A DNA stretch of 64,000 bases. Source: Blastomyces gilchristii SLH14081 (Eukaryota; Ascomycota; Eurotiomycetes; Onygenales; Ajellomycetaceae). A program made the translations under genes and the position numbers. A model generated the notes under the pieces. That model did not search any database. It was not told the DNA's origin and saw nothing but the letters and a program-made list of their open reading frames with translations. This document shows positions 24,817 through 36,640 of the stretch, piece by piece. The DNA lies in NCBI RefSeq assembly GCF_000003855.2, contig NW_003101678.1, positions 62,001 through 126,000 on the forward strand, read 5' to 3'. Numbering within the stretch: position 1 is the first letter of the stretch; every line of letters starts with the position of its first letter.

Positions 24817-25477
24817 ATCTGTCTTCATTCAAGATTTCATATTCCAGATGAGTTATTAAGCTTAATAAATATCTACAGAATTAGCTGTATATTTTTATAT
24901 GTAATTTTCTATATATATTTTCATCATATAATATATCACCTTAAAATCTAATTGCGTTGTTGAGATATTGATGAAAATATTTCATCATCATGATGGCGAA
25001 ATGGCGGGCGTTGGGTGTAAGCGGGCGTTGGGTGGTTGATCACGTTAGTGCCTTGGCATGGGAAACCAAGGTGTGTGGGTTCAAAACCCGCAGGGAATAC
25101 ATTAAATCCAGAACTCAAGCACCTCAGGTTTCTAATAAATACAGAGGTGTACAAATCACTCCAACAAATTGCTCTATGTTCCTGGGATAAGAAGTTATTA
25201 TCGCATGTATTTAATTGTCACTCCTTTGTATTTCCTATGTTCTTGTTATCTTGACATGGTCTCAACACCTGTATTTCCTCCTGTATAATCAACACTTGGT
25301 CTGTATTTAACATCACGCAAGGACTCATCATAAGCTCCGCTTGCATATGAGTATAATGAAAGAATAATAATAATAATAATAATAATAATCAAATTGGTAA
25401 TGAAATCATCAAATATTCTGGTCCTGGTCTCAGACATGGTCACACGGTCAGTCTACCTGCAAGCACTTATTCTTACA

Positions 25478-25619
25478 ATTTTTCACATCATTTCTGAAAA
25501 AAATGATTCATTTTCAGAATTTTTAGATACTCAGTTCTGATGAGACTCATTCTAAGAAATATATAAGATCAGATTAAATGAGACTAAATGTGAAATTCAT
25601 AGTCTCACTGGCTAGTCTA
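25478..25619 (-). mobile_element. Fragment of a second hAT-like family
   Basis: About 140 bases ending CTGGCTAGTCTA. The sequence aligns in reverse orientation with 58849-59000 (shared: the TIR, then gaaattcat, agatca, gactcat, and further in ttcacatcatttct). It has an end like the 505-base family but a different interior, so it is a related, longer element. The LTR end at 25477 abuts it. Confidence 0.6.
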
Positions 25620-26160
25620 CACTAACTCACATGTGAATTACATTATAGTTGATATTTCAGATTAAAAATTCATATTTTATATAGTTATATTTATATAGAG
25701 AAAGAGGAATAAAAGAATAGCAGAAATGCTGATCTGCACTTGTCAAGGTAGTTACAATTTATAACAAAGGACATCAAAAAACTTTAAGAGAAGTATGAAA
25801 AAAAAAATGAAAATGAAGAATATATATATATATATATATATATTAGGCGACAAACAGAACAGCAGAACAGTGCACAAGAACGCCGGGTACATTCCCTCCA
25901 TTAATTCATTCAATTTACACAACGCACGTCTAGAAATAATAAAGAAATAAAAGTAACAGAGGGAAGTAGAATGCTTGCTAAACCCAGCGTGTCCATCCCT
26001 TAATGCGAGGACAAAAAAAAATAAAAAAGTAAAAAAAATAAAGATACAAACTGAACTACGCAAGTGAGGAACGTAGTCAAAATCTAATGGTAGTAGAGAA
26101 AATTGAAGGTGGAGACAAAAAAGAAAAGTAAAAAGAGTCCGCGATCAGAGCATGCAGAAT
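25620..26160. other. Transition from AT-rich block to gene island
   Basis: No gene. AT-rich and RIP-like up to about 25,740, then ordinary composition. It contains a (TA)n tract near 25822-25843 and A-rich runs. It is the 3' flank of the phosphate transporter gene, on the minus strand; no clear poly(A) signal was picked. Confidence 0.6.
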
Positions 26161-29100
26161 TTACAAATCAGCAACAACCATCAACCCATAGCCAACGGTC
26201 ACCACGACACCCCATGAGAAGATACTCGCCGGGACACCACGCGTGATAAAGTGACGGACACGGAGGTATCTTTGGCCGGTTTCGGGGACTTCCATCATAA
26301 TAGCAGCTATAAGTAAGGAAGGAAATGAGGTTAGCGGATGATAAAAGACGCAAATATGCACAAACAAGGCTCAAAATGTAGCTAGGTACTCACTCATATT
26401 CGGAAACCCGCTCGTCGGCAGGCCCATGGCGACAGAGCAAATGAGCGCACTTCCCATAACAAGCAGATTGGGATGGGGCTGATCCATGCTCGCGCCCACC
26501 TGTTTGACGAGTGGGAGCATAATGAGGGCGGCAACGGTATGCGAGATGAATGTCGCCACGACTAATATGAGGCCTGTAAATGTCAAGAGGACACCATACA
26601 AGCTGAAATTAGCCACGCGTTCCGTGATGGCTTTGGCGATGGTGTGCAAGAGACCTGACGAGGTGACGGCGCGTCCTAGACAAAGACCACCCGAGGCGAG
26701 GATAATGATGGTCCAGAGGAAATTATTGAAGTCTTCCTTGGTGAGGATGCCAGTGCCAAAAAATAACACCAGGGGGATGATGGCGATGACGCCCATGTCG
26801 CCGAAGGTCTCTTCGAGCTCGTGGCTGACGCACCAGAGGACGATGGTGAAGAGAGTCACGAGAGTGATGAACCATTGCACACCGGAGAATTTGTCCTTGA
26901 CGGGCCGGATGGGGACAATGGTCGTGCCACGGCCTGGGCGGAAAGTGATGAGGAGGAGAAGCCAGGTTAGGATGATGCAGATGATGCAGACGGGAAGGGC
27001 GATGAAGAACCAGGTACCCCAGCTTATCGCAGGGGTCATATTTTGGAGGGCGATGATGTTCTGTGGGGAAGCAATTGGGGACGCCGCACCGCCGATGTTG
27101 GAAGCTAGGGCGATGCCGAGGATAAGGGCTTTGGTGAAACGTGAGTCGGTGGGGAGGTTTCGGAGCATTGGCTGTTTGTTTTATTAGTCGCCATCAGTCA
27201 ATCAGATATATTGAGCATTGTTTGTTGGAGGAGAAAGTCTTGGGAAATAACTAACCTGGATGATGGAGAAGCACAAAACCGGAGCTGCTACATTGCTAAT
27301 GAACATACTCAAGATCATACTGACAAACATGTTCGTGACCAAAACAATTCGTGGTTTCGTTCCCGCTTTGCTCAAGACAAACGTTGCCATCCTGCGGGCA
27401 ATGTCATATTTTGACAACGCGGCAGCAATGGTAAAGCCACCAAGCAAGAGCATGATAACAGGCGTCCACATTGCCGCGAAAGCAGCTCCGGCTGCTTCTT
27501 TGGTGTTCAAGCGCCTATAAGGCTGCTCTTCGGTTCGCATAATGCGAAGAGTGACCACAAGGAAGGGGACAAGCAATGATGTGACGAAAAGGGGAATCGC
27601 CTATATTTACCATATCTTTTATCAGTATATTATACCAGACGCCCGTAGAGGTAAAAACAACAGTGTACCTTACCTCAGTAGACCATAGCAGACTGACGAA
27701 AACCAACATCGCTAGACAATTCTGTTGCTCTGGCTTCGACATAATGGGAAGTACTAGCATAACAAGGAATATAACCACGATGCCGATCAGCGTGAAAAAT
27801 GTAGAGCTTAGTAGCCACGCCGGGACAGGACATCTTCCTACAGGAGTCACAATCTCCTTGGTAGTGGGTTCCAGCTCATCACCCTGTCTCTGTGCAGTCA
27901 GGGGGTCCTGATCTCCTGCAAGAAGTGTCCTGCGTACGCCCATATTGGCCGCTTGTGCTTTGCGTTCAATGCCAATCATTTCTCGCCAGACCGTGTTCCG
28001 TTCCCATACAACATGCTCCCTGAGATGTAATCTCAATTCCCGTTTAGAAAGTGCGAGGTCACCCTTAGTGACGAGGTCTGCATAGAGCTGCTCGATTCTG
28101 GCAATATGGCCATTGAGTCGCTCCATTACGGGATTCGTAAACGGATAGGCAGTTGAGACCGTCGTGTTCATATACTGGCGTCTAAGGCTGCGGTCAAGGA
28201 TTTTATCATACTTCTTCAAAGCCTTCGCGAAGCCCGTCCGATTTAGTTGGATGAACGACTTGAGGTCGCAGAGTGAAACGTAGCTGCTAATGATACGTTT
28301 CTTCAGCGATACGCCAGCATTATACAATGCGGAATAGCTTGGATCGACTGTAGAATCATGATCAGGATCGAAGCCACCACCCTGAATTCTCGATTCGCTC
28401 ATATCGCTCACGATACGATCTAGCGGTTCGCTAGCTGCATGCTTGTGATAGTCCTTCCAGGAGGAGCGACGACGGCCATCCTGACCCCGGGACTCATCCA
28501 TGTCCATATCATCATCAGTGTTGGCGTCCGGATTATTAGCAGCTTCTTCATCCGCTGCGGTTTCGCTGGCCATGCTAGCGCGCACATCCCTGCCTTGTGC
28601 ATCCCTGCCCCCACCTCCGAATCCCAAATTGCGGAGAGGGCCTTCAAGACGACGTCGAGCATTGAAGCTCAGTGTGCGAGTTCGGACTACTGTGTTCCCG
28701 ACGGAATCCATATCCAACCCTTTCGTTTCTTGGATATACGCTTCTTCATCTCTGACAACGCTTTCAACCTCTTCGTAAAGCTCTGTCTCAGTTGGCTGGA
28801 AGAAAGAGCATATCTTCTCTAGCTCGCCGTCAAGAGCACGGCGGAAGACAACATCAGTGTCCACGGAGGCATCGAGGAGGGGAGCGGACTCGACATTTTC
28901 GCCTGCTTCGTCGACGCGATTGACCTGCCTTTCGAGCGAGTATATCCTGAACACCACCAGACAGGAAAAGTTTTAGCGATAGTAAACAAAAGCAAATCTT
29001 GTAACTGTACCAAAGGGTAGCAACGACTTCAAACGGAATAGGATAGATTATCATAGCACAAGTTCGTTAAAAGGGGCATAGTTGGAGACAGAACAGTAAC

Positions 29101-29187
29101 TCACAGTTTCTTCAGATTGCTATACGCAATATAAGAGCTGCTCCAGTCCGGCACGGCATTGAACTGGATGCTGTGGGAGAACTTCAT
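26161..29187 (-). CDS. PHO90: SPX-domain low-affinity phosphate transporter (Pho87/Pho90 type)
   Basis: Predicted CDS complement(26161-26306, 26394-27171, 27256-27600, 27674-28946, 29105-29187): 874 aa, close to yeast Pho90 (881). All four introns have GT..AG ends and keep frame. The N terminus MKFSHSIQFNAVPDWSSSYIAY is the canonical SPX start. Further SPX features are LKKLIYSLE and the basic helix FAKALKKYDKILDRSLRR (phosphate/inositol-pyrophosphate sensing in this family). From about residue 410 come roughly a dozen hydrophobic segments of the divalent-anion/Na+ symporter family, with NIGGAASPIASPQN and GLPTSGFPNMTAIMMEVPETG near the C terminus. It should import inorganic phosphate at the plasma membrane, with SPX limiting flux. 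Frame stays open upstream to 29760 (see rejected list). Pho87, Pho90 and Pho91 cannot be told apart here. Confidence 0.92.
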
Positions 29188-29882
29188 AATGTCGTTGTCA
29201 ACCCTTGCCCGGGTAATAGGTGTCTCCCAACGGCGCCGTCCTGTATTCCTATTCCTAACAACACCCCCCTTCTCAGAATATTCGTCGTCAGAATCCTGCT
29301 GTGCTTCCCATTTATCTATTCCGCTTTCAAGTGATTGCCTCGTTCCAACTTCCGCAGGTTGAGCAAAATAACCCTCTACTCTTTTCCACCACCGTCTCGG
29401 AGCAACAGCTGAACTGGGAGCAGAAGAAGCAGGATCCGATGCACCTCTTCCTCCTCTTCTATCCTTTTTGACGAGGCCTAAGCGGTCACGGTGAAAGGTG
29501 GTGTGGGGGGGATTGTAGACCGTTTGCGGCGGAGGCAGTAGTGGTTGAGGCGGAGGAAGGACGATCGAATGCGACCAGCTCGATGCTCCGGGGGCTCTGC
29601 GGGTGAGCCAGGGTGACGGTTTATATGGCCAACCGTTGGAGAAAGACAAAATATCAAGGAGAAGAAGAGTAGGGGCTTGTAATGGGGTGGATTGCTGGAT
29701 ATAATAAGCTTTGGCTGGTGGTTGACTTTTTGGTGGTGCTGCTGGAGAGTTCTCGGGCAAACCTTGGATTGGAGGTGGTGTTTGTTGATACTTATTTCAT
29801 ATCTACTTTATTAACGTTCGTTTGTAAGGTCAACAACCTAGGATATTATTATTCGCGTGACCGTCTTCTTCTTCTTCTTCTT

Positions 29883-29929
<47 letters not shown>

Positions 29930-31177
29930 CCTGCTTCACTTTGTGAATAATGCCGGGTTGTTCCAGAGCAGAAAAGTGTGGCTAAAAACGCTAGTTTTAA
30001 TAGCTCGGGAATCGTTAAGCAACAACTTGCTCTCGAAGTCATCAATAATAACTAATCCCAACAGCCGAATAGGGCAAAGAATTCCCTGGCAGAGGCGACA
30101 GCACATTGGTGACAATGACGACAATAATAACTACATAATATTTATTATTAATAACGACGTGTTTCACACCCCAGCCCGAGACCTCTCCTATCGCAATCGT
30201 TTCGGCAAGGAAAATTGTTCGAATACCTAATATGATTAATATCATCATCACCACTGCCGGGGTTTGGCGACCAAAAAACGTTCAAACACTGCGCAATCAC
30301 CAACGAATCACCATCCGTCCATTGTCTACCTTTTCTCTTTCTTTTTTTTTTCTATTCCCCCAAGTCTGGGCCCTGGACAAGGGCTTACATATACGGTTTG
30401 TTTGGCCTTTGACCCCTACTAGTCAGCGGCATATCCGCAATTCCCTATTCCCGTGCAGCAATGCAGGGAATCAATTGGCCCGTAGTTCAGGGTCGCTGGA
30501 GAACAAAAAATGATCTAGATCAAGCATCAAAGGAGTGAATCCCACCAGCACCAGTGTGAAGACGCTCAAATCGCGTGGACTCCGAGAGTACATACAAGAG
30601 GACGATAGAGGCGTGGATGGTGTATACGTATACTACGTACAGGAGTTGACACCCCCCCCCCCCCCCGCACTACTCCGTACGCAACCAGCTAATAAATGAA
30701 CGGGATCAGAGATGTTGTCGCTTCTACCGTGCCAGGCAGGGCAGATGACTTGACCTGAATACGGGGGGATTTGAAGAACTATTCCCGTCCATCGAAGCCA
30801 CCAACGGAACAAAGACAACACCAACGCCCAGCTGACCCGCAAACACTGTGGCTAGCGTCTGACATCGCTTCTGACATCGCTTCTGACAGACTGACAGGCG
30901 ATCCATCCATGCTATTTCAAGGGTTGAGAATCCCTGCTATGTAATCGCGGAAGATACTAGTAGTAGTAGTTACCCTATCATTAACCGCAGGCAGAAATAT
31001 CTGTCGCGAGAAAACTACCTCTCTGCGTGGACAATTTGCGGTTATCAGATGAACCATTGACATATCAATTGACACGAATATCTACAGACTATTTTGAACA
31101 AAATAGCATCAGGTATCCTCATGAACCATATCGCTCTTGTCTTCTACCCTCACAGGAGGTCATCTGTCGCCTGCTGC
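29188..31177. other. Intergenic region between transporter and S28 peptidase genes
   Basis: About 2 kb without a supported gene; it is the promoter side of the transporter gene and the 3' side of the peptidase gene. It holds a T run at 29887-29929 (43 bases), a C run at 30652-30666 and a (TAG)n tract near 30955-30970. Short open frames on both strands lack any recognisable domain. Confidence 0.6.
29887..29929. repeat. Poly(T) tract, 43 bases
   Basis: Uninterrupted T run preceded by (TTC)n. It lies about 0.7 kb upstream of the transporter start. The length may be unreliable in the assembly. Confidence 0.95.
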
Positions 31178-33514
31178 CTAATACTTGCCGCAGCTCTTTT
31201 TCTTTTTCCAGTCTGGGAAAAAAAAAAAAGAAGAAGAAGTATCTTGTCAGTTGAGTCCAGGTATGTATGGCAGAGGTCTCAAGGTGCCAAAAGTCTCCTT
31301 GGACGAAAAACGATCACCAGATGAACGAATTATTAGGGGAAACTTACCCTTCACCCACCTCCTCACAAACTTAACTTCCTCTGCCTGTGCCTTTACCACG
31401 GGTTTCGGCGGGAGATCCGGTGTGGTCTCATTCGGGAACAAGCCATTCTCATCCCCTAAAAAACATGGAGGAGTTCTAATTAACAGAGATCCCAACAGAA
31501 AGTGGAATCAACACTCACAATGGTGACCCGCCCCCTCTATCAAAATAAACGGCTTGTTGATCGTGTTCTTTCGTGGTCTAGCCCCTTCCGCATGAGGTCC
31601 TGCTGGACGCCAAGGGTCGACTTCTCCATCGACGAAAGCCAGCCGATCATATTCAATGTCCAACCCGCCATACTTGTTGACCCTGTCAACATCCGATGGC
31701 TTGTGGATGTCAAAGGCTTTTCGACACATTATGCTGGCGTACTCGAGGTCGACTAGGCGCGAGATCACGGGCATTTGGTCTTTGGGGACGGTGCTTCCGA
31801 CTTGGAGATAGCCCCATCTATTAAAAAATTGAACAAGACCCAGAAGAGTCAGTCCGGATTCTTGGATATAAAATCCGAGGTTTCTACCTGGTTTCGCTCC
31901 TTCTTTCATCGGATCTAAAAAAAATCTCGGAAGAAGCACGGGACAAGGGATTCCACTCACTCTGTGCAAACCTGATATGGCCAGCACCGATAGTCCGCTA
32001 GCGCAAGGCTATCATTCTTAAACCACGGCAGCTCATGTTGCCCTAGACATTCGTCCAGTGTCTGCTCCCTCCTCTCACAGCCAGTCACTTGATCGACATA
32101 AACGAAGCCGGCGAAATTGAGTAGTCGATTCGCCAAAGCATCTGCTTCCTTCCCATAACCTCCAGCAGTAAGGAGCTCCTTCGCCTCCTCCTTCTTATCA
32201 CCGTTGTCATACAACAACTCATCTGCCGTGAGGTTTCCGCAGTAGTAGTCGAATTTCCGCGTCGAGATGGCCGGGTCCCAGTTGACTGACTGCCAATAGC
32301 TGATGCCCCACGCAAGGGAATATACAAAGTCATCGTGATGGGTCAGTTCTCCCAGACCGAACAGGGATTTCAATCTCTTCGTTTTTTCGGAGTCGTTGAG
32401 GCCGATTATGATTTTATCGACCATGTCAACGAATTTTTGCGTGGTGGAGATACATTCTGGCGGGCCGTATTTGCGGACAGGCTCGAAGTATTCCCAGAAG
32501 TCGTAGATGGCCTTTGGCACGCCTGAGGATGAGATGGCGCCCCAGAAGATATCGGGATACTCGACGCGAAGGAATGCCTGCGTACGATATCAGTGCCTGG
32601 ACAATTGAAACTGTCCAGGGTACTCCTCGCCCTCAGAGAGAAATATACCAGGAAAAAAAAAAAAAAAAAAAGCCATACCACCTGCGCCCCGGCATACGAC
32701 CCTCCATAAATAATCCACGGCGCATTACCCCCCTTCGCCGTCAAATCCACATCCTCAAACCCCTCAAACACAACATTCTGCGCAAAATACGCCGAGTCCG
32801 CCAACGCCTGCTCGGTGGTCAAGAAACGCAAACTCTCCGTCGACAGGTTCGCTGTCGGGAAGCTCTCGCCATAGTACCGGTGTTCAAGGATGACACCAAG
32901 GCCATTGGTAGCCTCGCTGAGAATTTTCACAATGCCCTTTTGCAGGAATGGGAGGCGGCCCTCGCCGTTTGTCTCACCGCCGTGTAACACGATTATCGGG
33001 CCGCCTTTCTTGTAATGGCTGGCATCGAACCAGTAGCGAACATCGAACTTTTCTTCCGTGTGGGGTTCGTAGCGTGGGTCGGAGCGGAAGTGGTCTATGG
33101 GGATTTTGATTTTATGGACTGGGTAGCGGGCTGTTAGGTCATCTTTGTCGGATTCTGTGCTGGGGGTTGAGACTGTGTTTCTCCACTGATTGATTTGCAA
33201 AAAATTAGTTAAGTTTTTAGCCGTAAGATCGTCAGAGGTGGGACAGGATAGTATATATATAACTCAATTGCATTTTTTTGGGGGGAATGACAGGCAACAG
33301 GAAGAAAATACTAGGGATCATTTTTCTTCTTGGCTTCTTCTTCTTCCTCTTGTCTTTCTTTTCTTTTCGTTTTTTATTATTCCCCCTGTTAAAATAAAGT
33401 ATGCACACGTCCAATAAGCATGGGGTTATTCGGTAACCTTACACTCGCAACAACCGACTGTATCAAGGCGAACACCAATACAAGGCGCAGAGCCACCATC
33501 GATCTGATCGCCAT
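31178..33514 (-). CDS. Secreted serine peptidase, family S28
   Basis: Predicted CDS complement(31178-31212, 31348-31455, 31519-31817, 31961-32577, 32679-33185, 33443-33514): 545 aa, typical for S28 (Pro-Xaa carboxypeptidase/dipeptidyl-peptidase-like). Exon 1 encodes a signal peptide (MAIRSMVALRLVLVFALIQS, ending VVAS). The catalytic triad is visible: Ser in IIYGGSYAGAQ, Asp in FVDGEVDPWRP and His in IEGAGHHWDENG. WFDASHYKKGGPIIVLHGGE and GVILEHRYYGESFP are family blocks. It probably cleaves after proline in peptides outside the cell or in vacuoles. The last intron (31213-31347) rests on a GTAAGT donor and a strong pyrimidine tract before CAG; if not spliced, the protein would instead end at 31247 with a longer tail. 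Intron 2 carries an A/T homopolymer. The donor at 32678 was chosen over one three bases away because it keeps the family spacing. Confidence 0.88.
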
Positions 33515-36500
33515 GTTATATATGTACGTCGGATTCGAAATTCGAATCAGATTAGTTCAAAATACCACACAAATCATCCCTCTCTCGTCCTTTGGAAGTT
33601 TCTCGCGAGGGAAAAAAAAAAAAAAAAAAAAATTGGAAAAGAGGAAATCGAAGCTGGAAATGAAGTATGCTGCCCGTCCCCGAAAACGGAAATTTTCGCT
33701 CCTGCGCCAGGGGCAGTAGGTATGGTTATGCTGCAAGTAAAATCATCATACCAAAACAAAAGGCCCAGCGAGAACACCTGAGTATTTATGTGCCGACTTC
33801 TAGCGGGCTGGAAGGTGAGAGCAGCGGAGGAAGATCGACAGCTGTAGTTCTCGGGGATGCAAGCATGGATAGGTGTAAAACTACGGGCAAATTGCCCCAA
33901 TCAATCCCCCCAACCCGTTAAGATGAAGGATGGGATGGAGACTGGTTTGGTCGGTTTCCGAAGATTTTAGCGGTAGCTGGATCGTGCTAGAATGGGCGGT
34001 TTCTTTGCGGATAGAGGATAAAGTGCTCCATCGCAGTGTTAAAAAGACACAAAAGGGCAGGGTTGAACCAGCGCCGTTGTCTTCTCTCCCCGTCCCCCCC
34101 GTATTCCATGCCACCTCACTGCATACCATACCGAGCCGTATGTAGGTTGCCGTCTATGTTGACTGTGGGCCGCCGAGGACATCCGTTGAGGAGATTTGAA
34201 CAGTGAAGGTGAGGTGGGAACCGATGCCGCGGACAACAACGCCTCGTATACCATGCAGGTAGCCTATAAGTGGTATCTTCGGAAACCAAACGCTTGTACA
34301 GTCTGTATACAGACAGGCTTGTGAATGTAAGGAGAAGAAGTGCAAAATATCCCCCCCGCGCGCTGCGATTTGTTGGCTGCGATTCCTGCCTGACTAAAAG
34401 AAACGACTTTCAGGGCTGGAACGCTGTCTGGCCGATCGCGTTGTCTCGGCTAGATGTCTAGTATTTATTCCAGCTGGGGAAGGGGAGGTGTGCTTGTTTA
34501 GTACTCTGTTTTGGCTCATGTTCAACACTGAGAATATCTACTGTGGAGGATAGGATGCTGGCTCATTGTTCCTGAATGGAAGATCCAGGGGGGGTTTTGC
34601 AGAGATTAGTTATCTGCTGGCGCTCCAAGATTCCGAAAAGTTTAACGATCACAAAAAACAACAAAAAGCATTTCCCTATGTTTTCGTGCATTGCCATGTG
34701 TGCCCGCAGCGTGGGCCTTGCATTTGAGAGAATATATGAGTGAGGGTGGATGCAGGCCATTGCAGGGCAGAGTTATGGACAAAGAACAGAAACACGCGGT
34801 GGCCACGAGGGAAGGGGAGGAGTCAACATAGAAGATTCCTCTTCTGAATTCTAATAACAAAGATGCAGTGTGAAAAATAATGAGGATTTGTTTATTTACA
34901 CTGTAATTATTCTTCCCAAGGCTTGTTTCTCTCTCTCCACTTTGGTTGGTTGCAGCTATTGAAATGATTTTGCGGGCTGGAGTGGACAGGGTGGAAGGGG
35001 TTGCTTCAATCTCAACCGCCTCTTTTTGCTGGATACCCAATCTATGTCCCTTAAATTCAAGAAAGAGAAAAATTATATATGCAATAATAGGTGTATAATA
35101 GTGCAACCCAGTAGTTAGTTAGGCTTGTTCATAATGACTCATCCCGCATCATCAGCACTCATCTAGCATAAGAATTATGCATCCTGACATAATTATGTAT
35201 ATATAGAAAATTTACTACCAACTCAATCATTTTTGATAATTGCATTTACAAGGAACATGAGGGGTAACCTGTGATGAACAACAAAAAACTAGCCATGTGT
35301 AACTGAGATAGAAAAAAATTAAAGTAAAATGAATGTTTGTTATAATCTGTAATTGTTGCTTATTTACAACAATACTTAGTAGGGCAATATATCACTTGAC
35401 GCAAAGTTGTAGATTCCGCGATATATATCTGTCATTCCTCTCCGTATACAATAAACGAACAAGGACTCATCTCTACGCTGTAGAATCACCATGTATGTAT
35501 ACACATGCAGGCGTAGTAAAAGGTCAAGACCGCCTGCACTCCGAAGATAAGGAAGGATCCTCAAATCCCGCCGCTGAGTAGAAGGAGGATAAATAAGGGG
35601 CGAACGGAATGGAGAGAAACGGACAGAATCCCACATCATGCTCGCCCTAACCGCTCTGTTGAATCCAATCGAGAACAAGGAATGCATTGTTAGGTAAAGT
35701 ACCTAGATAAGTTTATCTCATTTTCCTTCCTTACCCCAACATTGTTGGCCCCAATCCGAATATTCCAATGCTTAAATTCCCTTTCCAATCAATACCCTTT
35801 TGCCCCCTATCCCCAGCCACTTTAATGCTGTTTCAGGGGACAAGCAATCTACCCTCCCTACCTAACCCCCCTTGAAGGCTCCACAAAATGAACGAAATGA
35901 TGACATACTTCCTCCAACCTGCCAAACCTCAAAACATATAAATGAGGCATGACGCATCTCGAAAGGGGCGAAAATAGGAAGACAAGCCCTTTTTTCAGAG
36001 AATTGGAGAGCCGACATCGTCTGATTCGTATACTCGTTTCTCTCCTTCCCCGTGTCTTTGACCTCTGACAATTTGCTGCCTTTCTTTTTCATTAAGGGCG
36101 GAATAGAGTGCTAATTAATAGTCGTCTTGTACGAGAAATTCAAGTTTCCCTTTCCGCGCGCCGGGTTGGGAAGTGAAGTGAGGGAGGCAGAAGGAACAGG
36201 CAATGAATATCATGTATAGGAGGAAGACAACAAAATAAATAGGCTGATCAAGGATGAAGAGAAGGAACAAAGAAAAAGTTAAACTGGACACAGAAACACA
36301 ATGGTGAAGGCAAATATGAATCAATTTAGTTTTTAGTAAAAAAAATAAAAAAAAATAAAAAATAAAAAAAAAAAAAAAAAAAGAGAAAAAGAAAAGAAAG
36401 AAAGAAAGAAAGAAAAAGGAAAAGAAAAGCAAAAAACAAATTGGAACTGCAGCAAGAGAAACAGGCTAGCAACAAAAGAACAAACCAGTACCAGAACCAG

Positions 36501-36640
36501 AATTAAGCGAGTCAAAGCTCAACCCAATATGAGAAGAACTTCTACACTCACCAATCCATTTACTTTCACCTGAAAAAAAATGAACATGAAAGTTCAAGAA
36601 ACCCAACCCCACCAACCAAAACCGAAGGAAAACATCCTAA
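33515..36640. other. Intergenic region, 3.1 kb
   Basis: Upstream of the peptidase gene and downstream of the bZIP gene. There are A runs at 33611-33631 and an A-rich tract at about 36338-36425 (with (GAAA)n). Small open frames on both strands have no recognisable domains, good starts or intron patterns. AT content rises at about 34,850-35,450. I see no supported gene; a non-coding transcript cannot be excluded. Confidence 0.5.

Larger units (their letters stand above)
4644..25045 (+). mobile_element. Fot1/pogo-like DNA transposon, split by gypsy and hAT insertions
   Basis: The ends are 42-base inverted repeats at 4644-4685 and 25004-25045 with six mismatches, five of them C-to-T type. Each end holds two copies of CAACGCCCGC. 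A TA dinucleotide flanks each end (4642-4643, 25046-25047), the expected Tc1/mariner target. Subtracting the insertions (hAT-like 6026-6530, gypsy 7234-24816) leaves about 2.3 kb, a normal size for this group. The transposase is decayed (separate entry). The terminal repeats keep their CpGs although the interior is RIP-mutated. Confidence 0.85.
4608..25386 (+). mobile_element. tRNA-derived SINE, split by a Fot1-like insertion
   Basis: The pieces are 4608-4641 and 25048-25386. Joined, the first 80 or so bases resemble a tRNA: an A-box-like stretch (tgactgaatgatt, from about 4614) and a B-box at 25077-25089 (gggttcaaaaccc) closed by a stem. About 290 bases of body follow, ending in an (AAT)n tail at 25362-25386. 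A 16-base target duplication flanks it: aatcaaattgataatg (4592-4607) and aatcaaattggtaatg (25387-25402). Long duplications plus a repeat tail mean LINE-driven insertion. The tail type matches the LINEs in this window, so they may have supplied the machinery. Head plus body is about 370 bases, normal for a SINE. Confidence 0.75.
4156..25455 (-). mobile_element. hAT-like short element (copy 1), split by nested insertions
   Basis: The two ends are 4156-4607 and 25403-25455. The element begins TAGACTAGCCG and ends CGGTCAGTCTA. It is flanked by an 8-base duplication (cctgtaag at 4148-4155, cctgcaag at 25456-25463). Its own length is about 505 bases, judged from the uninterrupted copy at 6026-6530, which lies in the opposite orientation. 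There is no reading frame, so it is a non-autonomous, MITE-like element. The 8-base duplication and short inverted ends point to the hAT superfamily. A SINE interrupts it at 4608-25386. Confidence 0.75.

Noticed and set aside
4608..25095. A functional tRNA gene
   Set aside because: The tRNA-like head is split by a transposon, lacks a well-paired acceptor stem and is followed by a SINE body and tail.
24948..25154. Minus-strand ORF with AGFEPTHLGFPCQG
   Set aside because: Phrases of this kind arise from translating a tRNA-like sequence backwards; it is the SINE head, not a gene.
26486..27520. Long plus-strand frames (26486-27187, 27260-27520)
   Set aside because: They are antisense to exons of the PHO90-like gene and have no domain of their own.
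29188..29760. N-terminal extension of the phosphate transporter by 191 codons
   Set aside because: The frame is open but Pro/Ser-rich, and SPX proteins begin at the MKFSHSIQ-type Met; the extension is more likely leader sequence.
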